Below, piece by piece: positions 1 through 7,553 of a stretch of DNA of 12,842 nucleotides. Made by a program: the position numbers and the translations under genes. Position 1 is the first letter of the stretch. Every line of letters starts with the position of its first letter. A model generated the notes under the pieces. That model ran no database searches, was not told the origin of the DNA, and worked only from the letters and a program-made list of their open reading frames with translations. The DNA is from Caryophanales bacterium UBA3210 (GTDB lineage: Bacteria; Bacillota_I; Bacilli_A; RFN20; CAG-449): assembly GCA_002363635.1 (NCBI GenBank), contig DEWM01000083.1, forward strand, positions 21,998 through 34,839, given 5' to 3'.

Positions 1-216
1 CCTAACTGTGGTGAAAAGCTTAATTTATTTGGCTCTTTAGATGATGAAACTTGGGCAACACGTTTTGAATATCCTCGACTTGATCAAATTCCTATTGACC
101 CAAATTTAGTTTCATATGTAGACAAGGGAGAACTTGAATACTTCCCAGATACATATTTAAAGAATACATGTAAATTAATTGAAGATATTATTGAGGAGAA
201 AAAGAGTAATGAATAA
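1..216 (+). CDS. Mrp/NBP35-family Fe-S cluster carrier ATPase, C-terminal fragment
   Basis: Only the last 71 codons are in the window, in frame 1, ending in TAA at 214-216. The fragment starts Pro-Asn-Cys-Gly, which fits the second half of the CPxC motif that binds a bridging Fe-S cluster in Mrp/NBP35 (ApbC) P-loop ATPases. It continues with a phenylalanine-glycine step (LNLFG), then a DQIPIDPNLV segment matching the family's characteristic 'IPxDP' strand, followed by an acidic 'DKGELE' stretch. The family takes part in Fe-S cluster assembly and delivery in the cytosol. The Walker A motif and the first CPxC cysteine lie outside the window, so the assignment rests on the tail pattern alone. 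The stop overlaps the start of the next gene by 8 bases, suggesting co-transcription and translational coupling. Confidence 0.72.
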   Translation, partial: PNCGEKLNLFGSLDDETWATRFEYPRLDQIPIDPNLVSYVDKGELEYFPDTYLKNTCKLIEDIIEEKKSNE

Positions 217-1459
217 TTTTAAATTACAAAGAAAAGAATTTGTTGATGGCTTATTAGATAATTCCATTACTATTCTTTATTCAGGCGCAACAAAACAAGA
301 ATCCTATGATGAAGATTATTATTTCTCAGTAAATCGTAATTTCTATTATATTACTGGTATTAATCAAGATGATGTTTATATCATGATTTTAAAAAGAAAA
401 GGTACTGTAAAAGAAATTGTTTATGCTGCAGAAAATGATCCATTGAAGATTAAATGGGTAGGAGAAGTTTTATATCCAGAAGAAATTAAAGAAATCTCAG
501 AAGTAAATGAAGTTAAATTCTTAAATGAATTTGAAACTGATTTAGTTAGATTAATGAGAGATAACCGTTATAAATGTGTCTATCTTGATTTAGAAGAACC
601 TTCTTTCCAAGGACAAAGAAACTTTGGCCTTGAATTAAAGAAAAAAGTTAATGCATTAGCGTTAGATAAGAAAGTATATGATGCTTATCCTCTAATTACT
701 CGTAATAGAGGCGTTAAAAAGCCATATGAAATCGAATTATTTAGACATGATGTAGAAGTTACAAGAAAAGCATTAGAATACGTCATGCAGAATTTATCTA
801 AATGTGAATATGAATATCAAGTACAGGCATTATTTGAAGGCGCGATTAAATTCTATGGTAACGCAATTCCTTCCTTCCATACTATTGCAGGAAGTGGAGT
901 AAACGGGGCAACACTTCATTATTCAGAAAATGTTAAAAAATTAGATAAAAATGATATGATTTTATTAGACTTAGGTGCTAACTGTAATTTATATCATGCA
1001 GATATTTCTAGAACTTATCCTTTAAGTGGTAAATATTCTCCTCAGCAAAAAACTATCTATTCAATTGTCTTAGGCTGTAATAAACATATTGAATCAATGG
1101 CTAGACCCGGCGTATCCATTCATGATTTACAAATGGAAACAGTCAAGTATCTTGCAAAAGCTTGTTTAGACGCAAAACTAATTAAGACTGAAGAAGAAAT
1201 CAAGAATTACTACTTCCATGGTGTATCTCATCATATTGGTTTAGATACTCACGATCCTTACCCAGATAGAACTGAAGGTTTAAAAGCAGGTATGATTATC
1301 TCTAATGAACCTGGTTTATATTTTAAAGAACTTGGTATTGGAGTCAGAATTGAAGACGATTTATTAATTACAGAAGATGGATGTGAAAACTTATCAAAAG
1401 ATATTATTAAAGATGTTGATGAAGTTGAAGCATACATCCAAAAATATATGAATAAATAA
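209..1459 (+). CDS. pepP: Aminopeptidase P family (Xaa-Pro aminopeptidase, M24B)
   Basis: This 416-residue cytosolic metallopeptidase should remove an N-terminal residue that precedes proline. Residues 1 to about 125 form the aminopeptidase P N-terminal domain. The rest is the pita-bread catalytic domain with all five metal ligands: D254 (ILLDLGA), D265 (YHADISRTYP), H341 (HGVSHHIGLDTHD), E367 (SNEPGLYF) and E382 (GVRIEDD). The conserved His of the substrate pocket is at 237 (ATLHYSEN). The length fits bacterial PepP. I chose the ATG at 209 because GAGGAG at 193-198 sits at a good distance; the in-frame TTG at 179 has no such site. The start overlaps the upstream stop (ATGAATAA), so it is probably read with the Mrp-like gene. 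No clear terminator follows it before the glnA leader. The symbol reflects the domain layout; distant M24B paralogues are possible. Confidence 0.9.
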   Translation: MNNFKLQRKEFVDGLLDNSITILYSGATKQESYDEDYYFSVNRNFYYITGINQDDVYIMILKRKGTVKEIVYAAENDPLKIKWVGEVLYPEEIKEISEVNEVKFLNEFETDLVRLMRDNRYKCVYLDLEEPSFQGQRNFGLELKKKVNALALDKKVYDAYPLITRNRGVKKPYEIELFRHDVEVTRKALEYVMQNLSKCEYEYQVQALFEGAIKFYGNAIPSFHTIAGSGVNGATLHYSENVKKLDKNDMILLDLGANCNLYHADISRTYPLSGKYSPQQKTIYSIVLGCNKHIESMARPGVSIHDLQMETVKYLAKACLDAKLIKTEEEIKNYYFHGVSHHIGLDTHDPYPDRTEGLKAGMIISNEPGLYFKELGIGVRIEDDLLITEDGCENLSKDIIKDVDEVEAYIQKYMNK

Positions 1460-1483
1460 ATTACTCCAAAATCATAAAAATTG

Positions 1484-1512
1484 TTTAATTATATTTTATT
1501 AAATTATATAAT
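1484..1512 (+). promoter_or_regulatory. Candidate sigma-A promoter for the glnA leader
   Basis: TTTAAT at 1484-1489 and a perfect TATAAT at 1507-1512 are 17 bases apart. An overlapping reading is TTGTTT at 1481 with TATATA at 1505, 18 bases apart. Transcription would start near 1519, giving a leader of about 150 bases before glnA. The surroundings are very A+T rich, so chance matches are likely. The assignment gains weight because glnA needs a promoter upstream of the terminator at 1622-1645. I see no GlnR/TnrA-type TGTNA-N7-TNACA box here. Confidence 0.5.
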
Positions 1513-1539
1513 TTAGACATAATTGTTGGGGTGAAGACT

Positions 1540-1623
1540 ATGAAAAAGATAATTTCAAAAATTCAGATTATCTCATTAAACAAGGGTATTATCATCTCAT
1601 CATATTATAATATTGATTTTTAA
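1540..1623 (+). CDS. Possible 27-codon leader peptide ahead of glnA
   Basis: A small open frame starts at ATG 1540 behind GGGGTGAAG at 1528-1536, nearly the same ribosome binding site that glnA uses (GGGGTGAT at 1657). It encodes 27 residues beginning MKKIISKIQ, with nine isoleucines, four of them in runs (II, II, III), one glutamine codon and no Trp. Its TAA at 1621-1623 forms the first bases of the 5' arm of the terminator that precedes glnA. A ribosome ending here would cover the stem, which suggests a role in controlling read-through; that is inference. The peptide resembles no family I know. A chance frame in A+T-rich DNA is the main alternative. Confidence 0.4.
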   Translation: MKKIISKIQIISLNKGIIISSYYNIDF

Positions 1624-1645
1624 GGACCTTTTTAGGTCCTTTTTC
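1622..1645 (+). terminator. Intrinsic terminator inside the glnA leader (probable attenuator)
   Basis: A perfect 8-bp stem (AAGGACCT 1622-1629 with AGGTCCTT 1634-1641) carries a four-T loop and is followed by a T-rich tract (TTTTCTTTT after the stem core). It ends only about eight bases before the glnA ribosome binding site. There is no room for a promoter between it and glnA, so transcription of glnA must pass through it. A weaker competing pairing is possible between AAGGGT at 1582-1587 and GTCCTT at 1636-1641 (6 pairs, two of them G-U). No T-box motif is visible. It could also serve as the end of the mrp-pepP transcript. Confidence 0.8.
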
Positions 1646-1667
1646 TTTTGTGAAATGGGGTGATTAT

Positions 1668-2987
1668 ATGACAAAAGAAGAAATCATCGTAGAAGCTAAG
1701 AAAGAAAATGTTCGTTATCTAAAACTTCTACTTACTGATATGCTTGGGCAAGTTAAATCAGTAGAAATTCCTTCATCAAAGCTTAAAGAAGCGTTAAATG
1801 GTGAAATTGGATTTGATGGTTCATCAATTGAAGGCTTCGTTAGAATTAAAGAAGCTGATATGTATTTAATACCAGATTTAGATACATGGACTATTTTGCC
1901 TTTAGAAAGTTCTAAAGAACTTGGAAAAACTGCACAGTTATTTTGTGATGTAGAAGATTATCATCACAATAAATTTGTCGGTTCTCCTCGTGGAGTATTA
2001 AAAAATGCTTTAGAAGAAATGGAAAAGATGGGCTTTAAACACTTTAATGTCGGTGTAGAACCTGAATTCTATTTATTTAAGAAAGATGAACAAGGCAATT
2101 TAATTTATTCGGATAATGGTTCCTATTTTGATATGGCACCTTTAGGAAATGATGAATCAATTCGACATGAAATAGTTATTGAACTAGAAAAGCTTGGCTT
2201 TAATGTCGACGTCTCTCATCACGAGGTTGGTCCTGGTCAAAATGAAGTGAACTTTAAATATGATGACGCATTAAAAACTTGCGATCGAATTCAAACCTAT
2301 AAACAAGTGGTTAAACAAGTCGCACTTAAGCACGGACTAATTGCTTCTTTTATGCCTAAACCAATTGTCGGTATTGCAGGAAGCGGCATGCATACTAATT
2401 GTTCTTTATTTGATGATAATGGCAATAATTTATTTTATGATCCTCATGAAGAAAATGGCTTATCTAAATTATGTTTATATTGGATAAGTGGAATTTTAAA
2501 TAGGGCTAGAGAAATTTCTGCGATTACTAATCCTACAGTTAATTCATATAAAAGATTAGTACCAGGATATGAAGCTCCTTGCTATATTTGTTGGTCAGAT
2601 AATAATCGAAGTGCGATGATTAGAATTCCCGCTTCTAGAGGTAAAGCAACTAGAACTGAAGTTAGAAACGTTGATCCTACTGCTAACCCATATTTAATGT
2701 GTGCAGTTATCTTAAGAGCAGGCTTAGAAGGAATTAAAAATAAGGAAACAATCATTAAACCTTCTTACGATAATATCTTTGCATTAACTCGTGAAGAAAG
2801 AGAAAAACAAGGTATTAAGAACTTGCCTGAAAACTTAAAAGATGCGATAAAGGAAATGAAACATTCTTCTTTTGTTAAAGAGGTACTTGGAGAACATATC
2901 TTTAATAAGTACATTGAAGCAAAACAATTAGAATGGAAAGAATATAAAGTCTTAGTAACTGATTGGGAAATTAAAAAGTATTTATAG
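1668..2987 (+). CDS. glnA: Glutamine synthetase type I
   Basis: It makes glutamine from glutamate, ammonia and ATP in the cytosol as a dodecamer. The 439-residue length and the lack of the long insert and adenylylation region of enteric enzymes fit the GSI-alpha type of Bacillota. Visible motifs: [10 protein letters not shown] at 48-57 (flexible Asp loop, D50), metal-binding [10 protein letters not shown] with E131 and E133, [13 protein letters not shown] with E186 and E193, GSGMH with H242, [10 protein letters not shown] followed by GYEAP with the flap glutamate E302, and RIPASRG at 319-325. I prefer ATG 1668 because GGGGTGAT lies five to ten bases ahead; the in-frame GTG at 1650 lies inside the terminator's T-tract region. 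The TAG stop is embedded in the AGGAG ribosome binding site of guaA, so the two are an operon. Control is probably through the leader terminator upstream. Confidence 0.97.
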   Translation: MTKEEIIVEAKKENVRYLKLLLTDMLGQVKSVEIPSSKLKEALNGEIGFDGSSIEGFVRIKEADMYLIPDLDTWTILPLESSKELGKTAQLFCDVEDYHHNKFVGSPRGVLKNALEEMEKMGFKHFNVGVEPEFYLFKKDEQGNLIYSDNGSYFDMAPLGNDESIRHEIVIELEKLGFNVDVSHHEVGPGQNEVNFKYDDALKTCDRIQTYKQVVKQVALKHGLIASFMPKPIVGIAGSGMHTNCSLFDDNGNNLFYDPHEENGLSKLCLYWISGILNRAREISAITNPTVNSYKRLVPGYEAPCYICWSDNNRSAMIRIPASRGKATRTEVRNVDPTANPYLMCAVILRAGLEGIKNKETIIKPSYDNIFALTREEREKQGIKNLPENLKDAIKEMKHSSFVKEVLGEHIFNKYIEAKQLEWKEYKVLVTDWEIKKYL

Positions 2988-2995
2988 GAGAGCTT

Positions 2996-4522
2996 ATGAG
3001 AGAAGAAATTTTAGTATTAGATTTTGGTAGTCAATATAATCAATTACTTGCAAGAAGAATTAGAGATTTAGGTACTTATAGTGAACTTGTCCCTTACGAT
3101 ATTTCTATTGAAGAAATTAAGAAAAGAAATGTTATTGGTATTGTTTTTTCTGGAGGACCTAACTCTGTTTATGAAGAAGCTTCACCTAAATGTAGAGATG
3201 AAATCTTTGATTTAGGTTTACCAATTTTAGGCGTATGTTATGGTCATCAATTAATTACTCAACATTTTGGAGGAAACGTTTCTCCTTGTGAAGAAAAAGA
3301 ATATGGTGCACAACTATTATTTAAACAAACTAATTCAGTTTTATTAAGTGATATTCCAGATGAACATTTAGTTTGGATGAGCCATGGAGATCAGGCTATT
3401 ATTCTTCCAGATGGATTTGAAGTAGTTGCGTCTACTCAAACTTGTAAAATTGCTGCAATGCAAAATGTAGAAAAGAAGATTTATGGCTTACAATTCCATC
3501 CAGAAGTTAGAAATTCTGAATATGGATTAAAAATCATCGAAAATTTCGTAAAAAAGGTTTGTTCCTCATCTTCAGAATGGTCAATGAAAACATTTGTTGA
3601 AGATAAAGTTAAAGAAATAAAAAATGAAGTTAAAGATAAGAGAGTCTTACTTGGTATTTCTGGTGGAGTAGACTCAACTGTTGCCGCGACATTAATTCAT
3701 AAAGCAATCGGTAATCAATTAACTTGTATGTTTATTGACCACGGACTACTTAGAGAAGATGAAGCTGACTTAGTCATGGAAAGATTTGCTCGTCACGATA
3801 TTAACGTTGTTAAGATTGATGCTTCTGACATCTTCTTAGGTAGACTAAAAGGAGTTGTTGAACCAGAACAAAAACGTAAAATTATCGGTAATACCTTTGT
3901 TGAAGTCTTCGATAAAGAAAGTGCAAAAATTGGCGATTATTCATATTTAGGACAAGGTACTTTATATACAGATATTATTGAATCTGGTACTAAGACCGCT
4001 CAAAAGATTAAATCACATCATAATGTCGGTGGTCTTCCTAAAGAAATGAAATTTAAATTACTTGAACCTTTAAAAGAATTATTTAAAGATGAAGTAAGAA
4101 AAGTTGGTCTTGAACTTGGACTTGATGAAGAACTTGTTATGAGACAACCTTTCCCAGGACCTGGATTATCCATTAGAATCATTGGTGAAATTACTGAAGA
4201 AAAACTTAGAATGGCAAGACATTCTGATTTAATCTTAAGAGAAGAATTCCATAAAGCAGGCTTAGATAAAACAGTATGGCAATATTTTACAGTTATTACT
4301 GCAAATAAATCAGTTGGTGTTATGGGTGACCAAAGAACATATGAATATACATGCGCTGTTAGAGCGGTAACTTCTATTGATGGTATGAGTGCAGATTTTG
4401 CACGAGTACCTTACGAAGTGCTTGCAGTAATAGCTTCAAGAATTATTAATGAAGTTTCTGGATTAAATAGAGTAGTCTATGATATTACTTCTAAGCCTCC
4501 AGGAACAATTGAATGGGAGTAG
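2996..4522 (+). CDS. guaA: Glutamine-hydrolysing GMP synthase
   Basis: It converts XMP to GMP using ATP and ammonia released from glutamine. The full-length 508-residue protein has a class I amidotransferase domain (about 1-190) with catalytic C81 (GVCYGHQ), H168 and E170 (LQFHPE). An ATP-pyrophosphatase domain follows, with the P-loop SGGVDS at 222-227. The C-terminal dimerisation domain ends in the classic [12 protein letters not shown] 2996 follows AGGAG at 2986-2990, which overlaps the glnA stop; the gap is 8 bases. The pairing puts a glutamine maker and a glutamine consumer on one transcript. A strong terminator follows within 10 bases. All expected catalytic residues are present. Confidence 0.97.
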   Translation: MREEILVLDFGSQYNQLLARRIRDLGTYSELVPYDISIEEIKKRNVIGIVFSGGPNSVYEEASPKCRDEIFDLGLPILGVCYGHQLITQHFGGNVSPCEEKEYGAQLLFKQTNSVLLSDIPDEHLVWMSHGDQAIILPDGFEVVASTQTCKIAAMQNVEKKIYGLQFHPEVRNSEYGLKIIENFVKKVCSSSSEWSMKTFVEDKVKEIKNEVKDKRVLLGISGGVDSTVAATLIHKAIGNQLTCMFIDHGLLREDEADLVMERFARHDINVVKIDASDIFLGRLKGVVEPEQKRKIIGNTFVEVFDKESAKIGDYSYLGQGTLYTDIIESGTKTAQKIKSHHNVGGLPKEMKFKLLEPLKELFKDEVRKVGLELGLDEELVMRQPFPGPGLSIRIIGEITEEKLRMARHSDLILREEFHKAGLDKTVWQYFTVITANKSVGVMGDQRTYEYTCAVRAVTSIDGMSADFARVPYEVLAVIASRIINEVSGLNRVVYDITSKPPGTIEWE

Positions 4523-4530
4523 TTTATCTT

Positions 4531-4558
4531 AAAAAATGGGAGTTTCTCCCATTTTTTT
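4531..4558 (+). terminator. Intrinsic terminator of the glnA-guaA operon
   Basis: An 11 to 12 bp stem (arms 4531-4542 and 4546-4557) with GGGA/TCCC at its core, a TTT loop and A-run/T-run flanks. It ends in seven T's at 4552-4558 and starts 8 bases after the guaA stop. The A-tract means it may also work on the other strand, but no gene points at it from that side. Confidence 0.92.
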
Positions 4559-4595
4559 AATGAAATCTTTGCCCTTTTATTTCATAATATAAACT

Positions 4596-5180
4596 ATGAG
4601 TATTGCATTAAAAGAACAAGAAACATTTGAAAATTTAGATATTAAAGATAGAGATTTTTATCTTTATGATTTTGCAGGATGCAAATTCTTTAATTGTACT
4701 TTTACTAACTGTAAATTTAATTCATGTTCATTCTCAACTTGTGAATTTAATAACTGCAAAATTATTAATCCTATATTTACTAATAGTAGAGCAAAATTCT
4801 TATCTTTTAATGAATCTACTTTATTTGGAATTAATTGGACTATGCTTACGACAAATGTTGGTTATCGTAATCCCTTAAATTCAATTCATAAATGTGTTTT
4901 AAAATATAATTATTTTACTCAAATGAATTTAATTAAATTTAATTTTGATGAATCGATAATCATTAATACTGAGTTTGATCATTGTGAAATGTCATCTGCA
5001 TCTTTTAAATATTGTGATTTAACTGCTTCTACTTTTACTAATTCATCATTAACTAGAGCAAATTTTAAAAATGCTAGAGGATATATGATAGATATTCGTA
5101 CTTGTAGTGTTGCGAAAGCTACTTTTTCTTATCCAGATGTCACTAATTTATTAGTCTCGTTAGATATTAATATTGAATAA
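4596..5180 (+). CDS. Pentapeptide-repeat protein with a cysteine ladder
   Basis: A 194-residue protein with two blocks of pentapeptide repeats (about 25-65 and 105-160), predicted to fold as a right-handed quadrilateral beta-helix. In the first block the i-2 position is Cys in six successive turns (C29, C34, C39, C44, C49, C54) with Phe or Ile at i. The middle (about 68-98, with INWTM and NPLNS) breaks the pattern. The C-terminus (DVTNLLVSLDIN) resembles the capping helix of Qnr-like pentapeptide proteins that mimic DNA and protect gyrase; this function is only a possibility. It lies alone between two terminators. ATG 4596 has no Shine-Dalgarno sequence, and an in-frame TAA at 4590 rules out an earlier start. 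A CATAAT hexamer at 4583-4588 would place transcription start almost at the ATG, so the mRNA may be leaderless, although no good -35 is visible. Confidence 0.88.
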   Translation: MSIALKEQETFENLDIKDRDFYLYDFAGCKFFNCTFTNCKFNSCSFSTCEFNNCKIINPIFTNSRAKFLSFNESTLFGINWTMLTTNVGYRNPLNSIHKCVLKYNYFTQMNLIKFNFDESIIINTEFDHCEMSSASFKYCDLTASTFTNSSLTRANFKNARGYMIDIRTCSVAKATFSYPDVTNLLVSLDINIE

Positions 5181-5185
5181 TCTAA

Positions 5186-5220
5186 AAAAATATCTCTTTT
5201 TGTAGAGGTATTTTTATTTT
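5186..5220 (+). terminator. Intrinsic terminator after the pentapeptide gene
   Basis: A 12-bp stem pairs 5186-5197 with 5204-5215 (one G-U pair) around a six-base loop. The 3' arm ends in a T run that continues to 5220. It begins six bases after the stop codon. Confidence 0.85.
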
Positions 5221-5250
5221 TAAGTTATATTTATTAACGGAATTATCACT

Positions 5251-5278
5251 TTTAAATTTATTTTCAATAAATTAGAAT
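5251..5278 (+). promoter_or_regulatory. Weak candidate promoter for the U32 operon
   Basis: TTTAAA at 5251-5256 and TAGAAT at 5273-5278 are 16 bases apart, placing a start near 5285 just before the strong GGGAGGGGG ribosome binding site at 5291. A promoter must lie in 5216-5300 because a terminator precedes it, but the A+T-rich sequence gives several alternatives. Confidence 0.3.
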
Positions 5279-5304
5279 GTAATAGATAAAGGGAGGGGGA
5301 AGTT

Positions 5305-6129
5305 ATGGAATTAATTGTTACTATTTCAGAAATAAATGAACTTGAATTATTTTCTAATGCTTCTAGTTTTTTAATTAACTCAAAAGTCTATGCTTCTTTA
5401 GAATATAAAACTGCTAATAATAATACTATTTTTAGATTAGTAAAGAAGATTAAAGAACTTAATAAGAAAGCTTATATTCTTATTGATAAACTAATGTTTG
5501 ATGAAGAATATCCTAAATTAATTTCTTTTATTAATAAAATAGAAAAAGAAGGAGTAGATGGTTATTTCTTTTCGGATTTAGGCGTTTATGAACTTCTTGA
5601 TGAACTTGGTTTAAAAGATAAAGCTATCTATTATTCTCAAACTCAAATTGTATCTACTATGGAAGGTAGACAATATTTTTCATTAGGAATGAAAGGTATC
5701 TTTGCAAGTAGATATTTATCATATGAAAAAGTTAAAGAATTAATTAAAGATGTTAACCTTGGTTTAAGAATCTTTGGCTACCATAATTTATTTTATTCTA
5801 GAAGAGGTTTATTAACTGCATATAAAGAAGAATTTAATTTAAGTGGTAGATACGATAGAACTGATAACTATACAATTAAAGAAATGAAAAGAGATGTTAA
5901 AAATCCTATTTTTGAAGATACTAATGGAACATACATCTTTACTGACTATATTGATAATCATTTCAGTGAACTTGATGAACTTAACTCTTTAGGCTTATCA
6001 TATGGTCTTATTGATACTAATTTATTAGATGATTCTTTAAAAATTCAATTAAATGATGCTTTAGTAAATTATTCTAAAGAATTTAATTCTGAAAAAAGAA
6101 TTATTGATACATATAAGGTAGCTGAATAG
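5305..6129 (+). CDS. trhP1: U32-family protein lacking cysteines, TrhP1-like subunit
   Basis: A 274-residue protein of the U32 'peptidase' family, shorter than its downstream neighbour. In Bacillus subtilis the paired U32 proteins TrhP1/TrhP2 (YrrN/YrrO) act in prephenate-dependent hydroxylation of wobble uridine 34 in tRNA. The gene order, small-then-large sizes and one-base gap here match that pair. The segment LRIFGYHNLFYSRRGLL (about 154-170) aligns in position with the Fe-S signature of the partner but carries no cysteine; the whole protein has none. It therefore cannot hold the [4Fe-4S] cluster itself and is probably a structural or tRNA-binding partner (inference). The start at ATG 5305 follows a very strong GGGAGGGGG site at 5291-5299. 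Confidence 0.78.
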   Translation: MELIVTISEINELELFSNASSFLINSKVYASLEYKTANNNTIFRLVKKIKELNKKAYILIDKLMFDEEYPKLISFINKIEKEGVDGYFFSDLGVYELLDELGLKDKAIYYSQTQIVSTMEGRQYFSLGMKGIFASRYLSYEKVKELIKDVNLGLRIFGYHNLFYSRRGLLTAYKEEFNLSGRYDRTDNYTIKEMKRDVKNPIFEDTNGTYIFTDYIDNHFSELDELNSLGLSYGLIDTNLLDDSLKIQLNDALVNYSKEFNSEKRIIDTYKVAE

Positions 6130-6130
6130 T

Positions 6131-7312
6131 ATGAAGAAAATTGAATTACTTGCACCTGCTGGTGACTTAGAAAAATTAAAAATTGATGTTCTTTATGGAG
6201 CAGACGCTGTATATATTGGCGGTAAAGCTTTCTCTTTAAGAGCAGGGGCTACTAACTTTACTAAAGAAGATATGATTGAAGGCGTTAAATTTGCTCATGA
6301 ACACGGAGTAAAGGTTCACGTTACTTTTAACATTTACCCAAATGATGGGGATGAAAAAAAGATTGATGAATATTTATTAGAACTTGATGAAATTGGAGTA
6401 GACGCTATTATTGTTTCTTCATTATATGTCATTAATAGAGCAAAAGCATTAGGTGTTCATTATGAACTCCATTCATCTACTCAAGAATCTACTACATCTT
6501 CTTATGCTGTAAATTTTTGGGCAAAACAGGGATGTGCTAGAGCAGTTCTTGGTAGAGAAGCAACCTTAGAAGAAATTAAAAGAATTAGAGAAAAGACTAA
6601 AACTGATATTGAAGTCTTTATTCACGGTGCGATGTGCTGCTCAGTTTCTGGTAGATGTACTCTATCAAATTACTACACTAAGAGAGATGCAAATAAAGGA
6701 GCATGTTCTCATCCTTGTAGATGGACATATTCTTTATATAGAAACGATAAGAAAGTTACTGATGAATTCTTACTTGGCTCTAAAGATTTAATGACAGTTG
6801 ATTATATTAAAGATTTAATTGAGATCGGTGTTTCATCTTTAAAGATTGAAGGCAGAATGAAATCAGTTAATTATCTAGCGCATGTTGTTAAAACCTATCG
6901 TAAATTAATCGATGATATTTATGATAATAAAGTCAAAGGTTATGAAGAATATGAAAATGAAATTGCCCAATCTGGCAATAGATCATTTACAAAAGCTTGG
7001 ATTAAAGGATATACAGATCATAACGATTTAATTTATTCTTTCTCCAATACTCCATTACAAAACTACTTAGGTATGATTCTTGATTATGATAAAGAGAAAC
7101 ATATGTGTTTACTTCAAGCTAAGAACCCATTTAATGTTGGAGATGTAATTGAACTTGTTTCTTTTAAAAAAGATGTAAGATCATTTATAGTTACTAAATT
7201 AATTGATGAAAAAGGAAATGATGTTCAAAGTGCGAATAACCCATTCTTTACATATTGGGTAGAAATACCTTATGAAGTAGAGAAATATGAAATTCTAAGA
7301 AAAACCATTTAA
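6131..7312 (+). CDS. trhP2: U32-family tRNA hydroxylation protein, TrhP2-like
   Basis: A 393-residue U32 protein starting IELLAPAGDLEKL, the usual family N-terminus (a TIM-barrel-like core). The U32 signature EVFIHGAMCCSVSGRCTLS starts at about 161, and four conserved cysteine positions are available for a [4Fe-4S] cluster: C169 or C170, C176, C192 and C196. SLKIEGRMKS near 236-245 is another family hallmark. The C-terminal 80 residues look like the small beta-barrel found in the longer members. Members of this group act on RNA; with the upstream partner the likely role is prephenate-dependent hydroxylation of uridine 34 in tRNA (known for the B. subtilis pair, inferred here). The start is one base after the stop of the preceding gene, so the two are tightly coupled. 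A terminator follows at once. Confidence 0.87.
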   Translation: MKKIELLAPAGDLEKLKIDVLYGADAVYIGGKAFSLRAGATNFTKEDMIEGVKFAHEHGVKVHVTFNIYPNDGDEKKIDEYLLELDEIGVDAIIVSSLYVINRAKALGVHYELHSSTQESTTSSYAVNFWAKQGCARAVLGREATLEEIKRIREKTKTDIEVFIHGAMCCSVSGRCTLSNYYTKRDANKGACSHPCRWTYSLYRNDKKVTDEFLLGSKDLMTVDYIKDLIEIGVSSLKIEGRMKSVNYLAHVVKTYRKLIDDIYDNKVKGYEEYENEIAQSGNRSFTKAWIKGYTDHNDLIYSFSNTPLQNYLGMILDYDKEKHMCLLQAKNPFNVGDVIELVSFKKDVRSFIVTKLIDEKGNDVQSANNPFFTYWVEIPYEVEKYEILRKTI

Positions 7313-7318
7313 AAAGGG

Positions 7319-7353
7319 GCTGTTAAGAAAAAGTTTCTAACAGCTTTTCTTTT
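7319..7353 (+). terminator. Intrinsic terminator of the U32 operon
   Basis: GCTGTTA (7319-7325) pairs with TAACAGC (7338-7344), and inside it GAAA (7327-7330) pairs with TTTC (7334-7337), leaving one bulged A and a three-base loop. TTTTCTTTT follows at 7345-7353. It begins seven bases after the trhP2-like stop. Confidence 0.9.
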
Positions 7354-7458
7354 ACAAATAAAAGCATTATTTAATGCAACAATACTTAAAACTAGTCGAA
7401 TATTTTGAAGATAATATAGAATAAAAAGTCTCCTCAAAGCATAAATGAGAGGGAGTTA

Positions 7459-7479
7459 CTTAACAATGTAATTGTTAAG
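7459..7479. repeat. Perfect 9-bp inverted repeat with 3-base loop
   Basis: CTTAACAAT (7459-7467), GTA, ATTGTTAAG (7471-7479). On the plus strand an A run follows and on the minus strand no T run follows, so it is not an ordinary terminator. A GAGGGAG stretch lies just upstream at 7449-7455. Its role is unknown; it could be a stem of a non-coding RNA or an operator. Confidence 0.6.
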
Positions 7480-7553
7480 AAAAAAAGTAAATTAAAAAAT
7501 GCCTAAATTAGGTAATTTTTGATTATTCTATATTAATGCTACACATAATGTAA

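Noticed and set aside
179..208. TTG start at 179 giving ten more residues to the PepP-like protein
   Set aside because: No ribosome binding site ahead of it, whereas GAGGAG at 193-198 is well placed for ATG 209.
1513..1645. T-box or known glutamine riboswitch in the glnA leader
   Set aside because: No T-box antiterminator motif and no recognisable conserved riboswitch core; only a simple hairpin with a small frame.
1650..1667. GTG start at 1650 for glnA
   Set aside because: It lies just after the terminator T-tract with no ribosome binding site; ATG 1668 has GGGGTGAT and gives the usual family N-terminus.
4666..4878. 70-codon frame overlapping the pentapeptide gene
   Set aside because: Out-of-frame shadow of a clear repeat protein; Leu-rich low-complexity product and no ribosome binding site.
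7374..7424. 17-codon frame starting MQQYLKLVEYF, reminiscent of a thymidylate synthase N-terminus
   Set aside because: Too short, no ribosome binding site, and nothing like the rest of that family follows in any frame.
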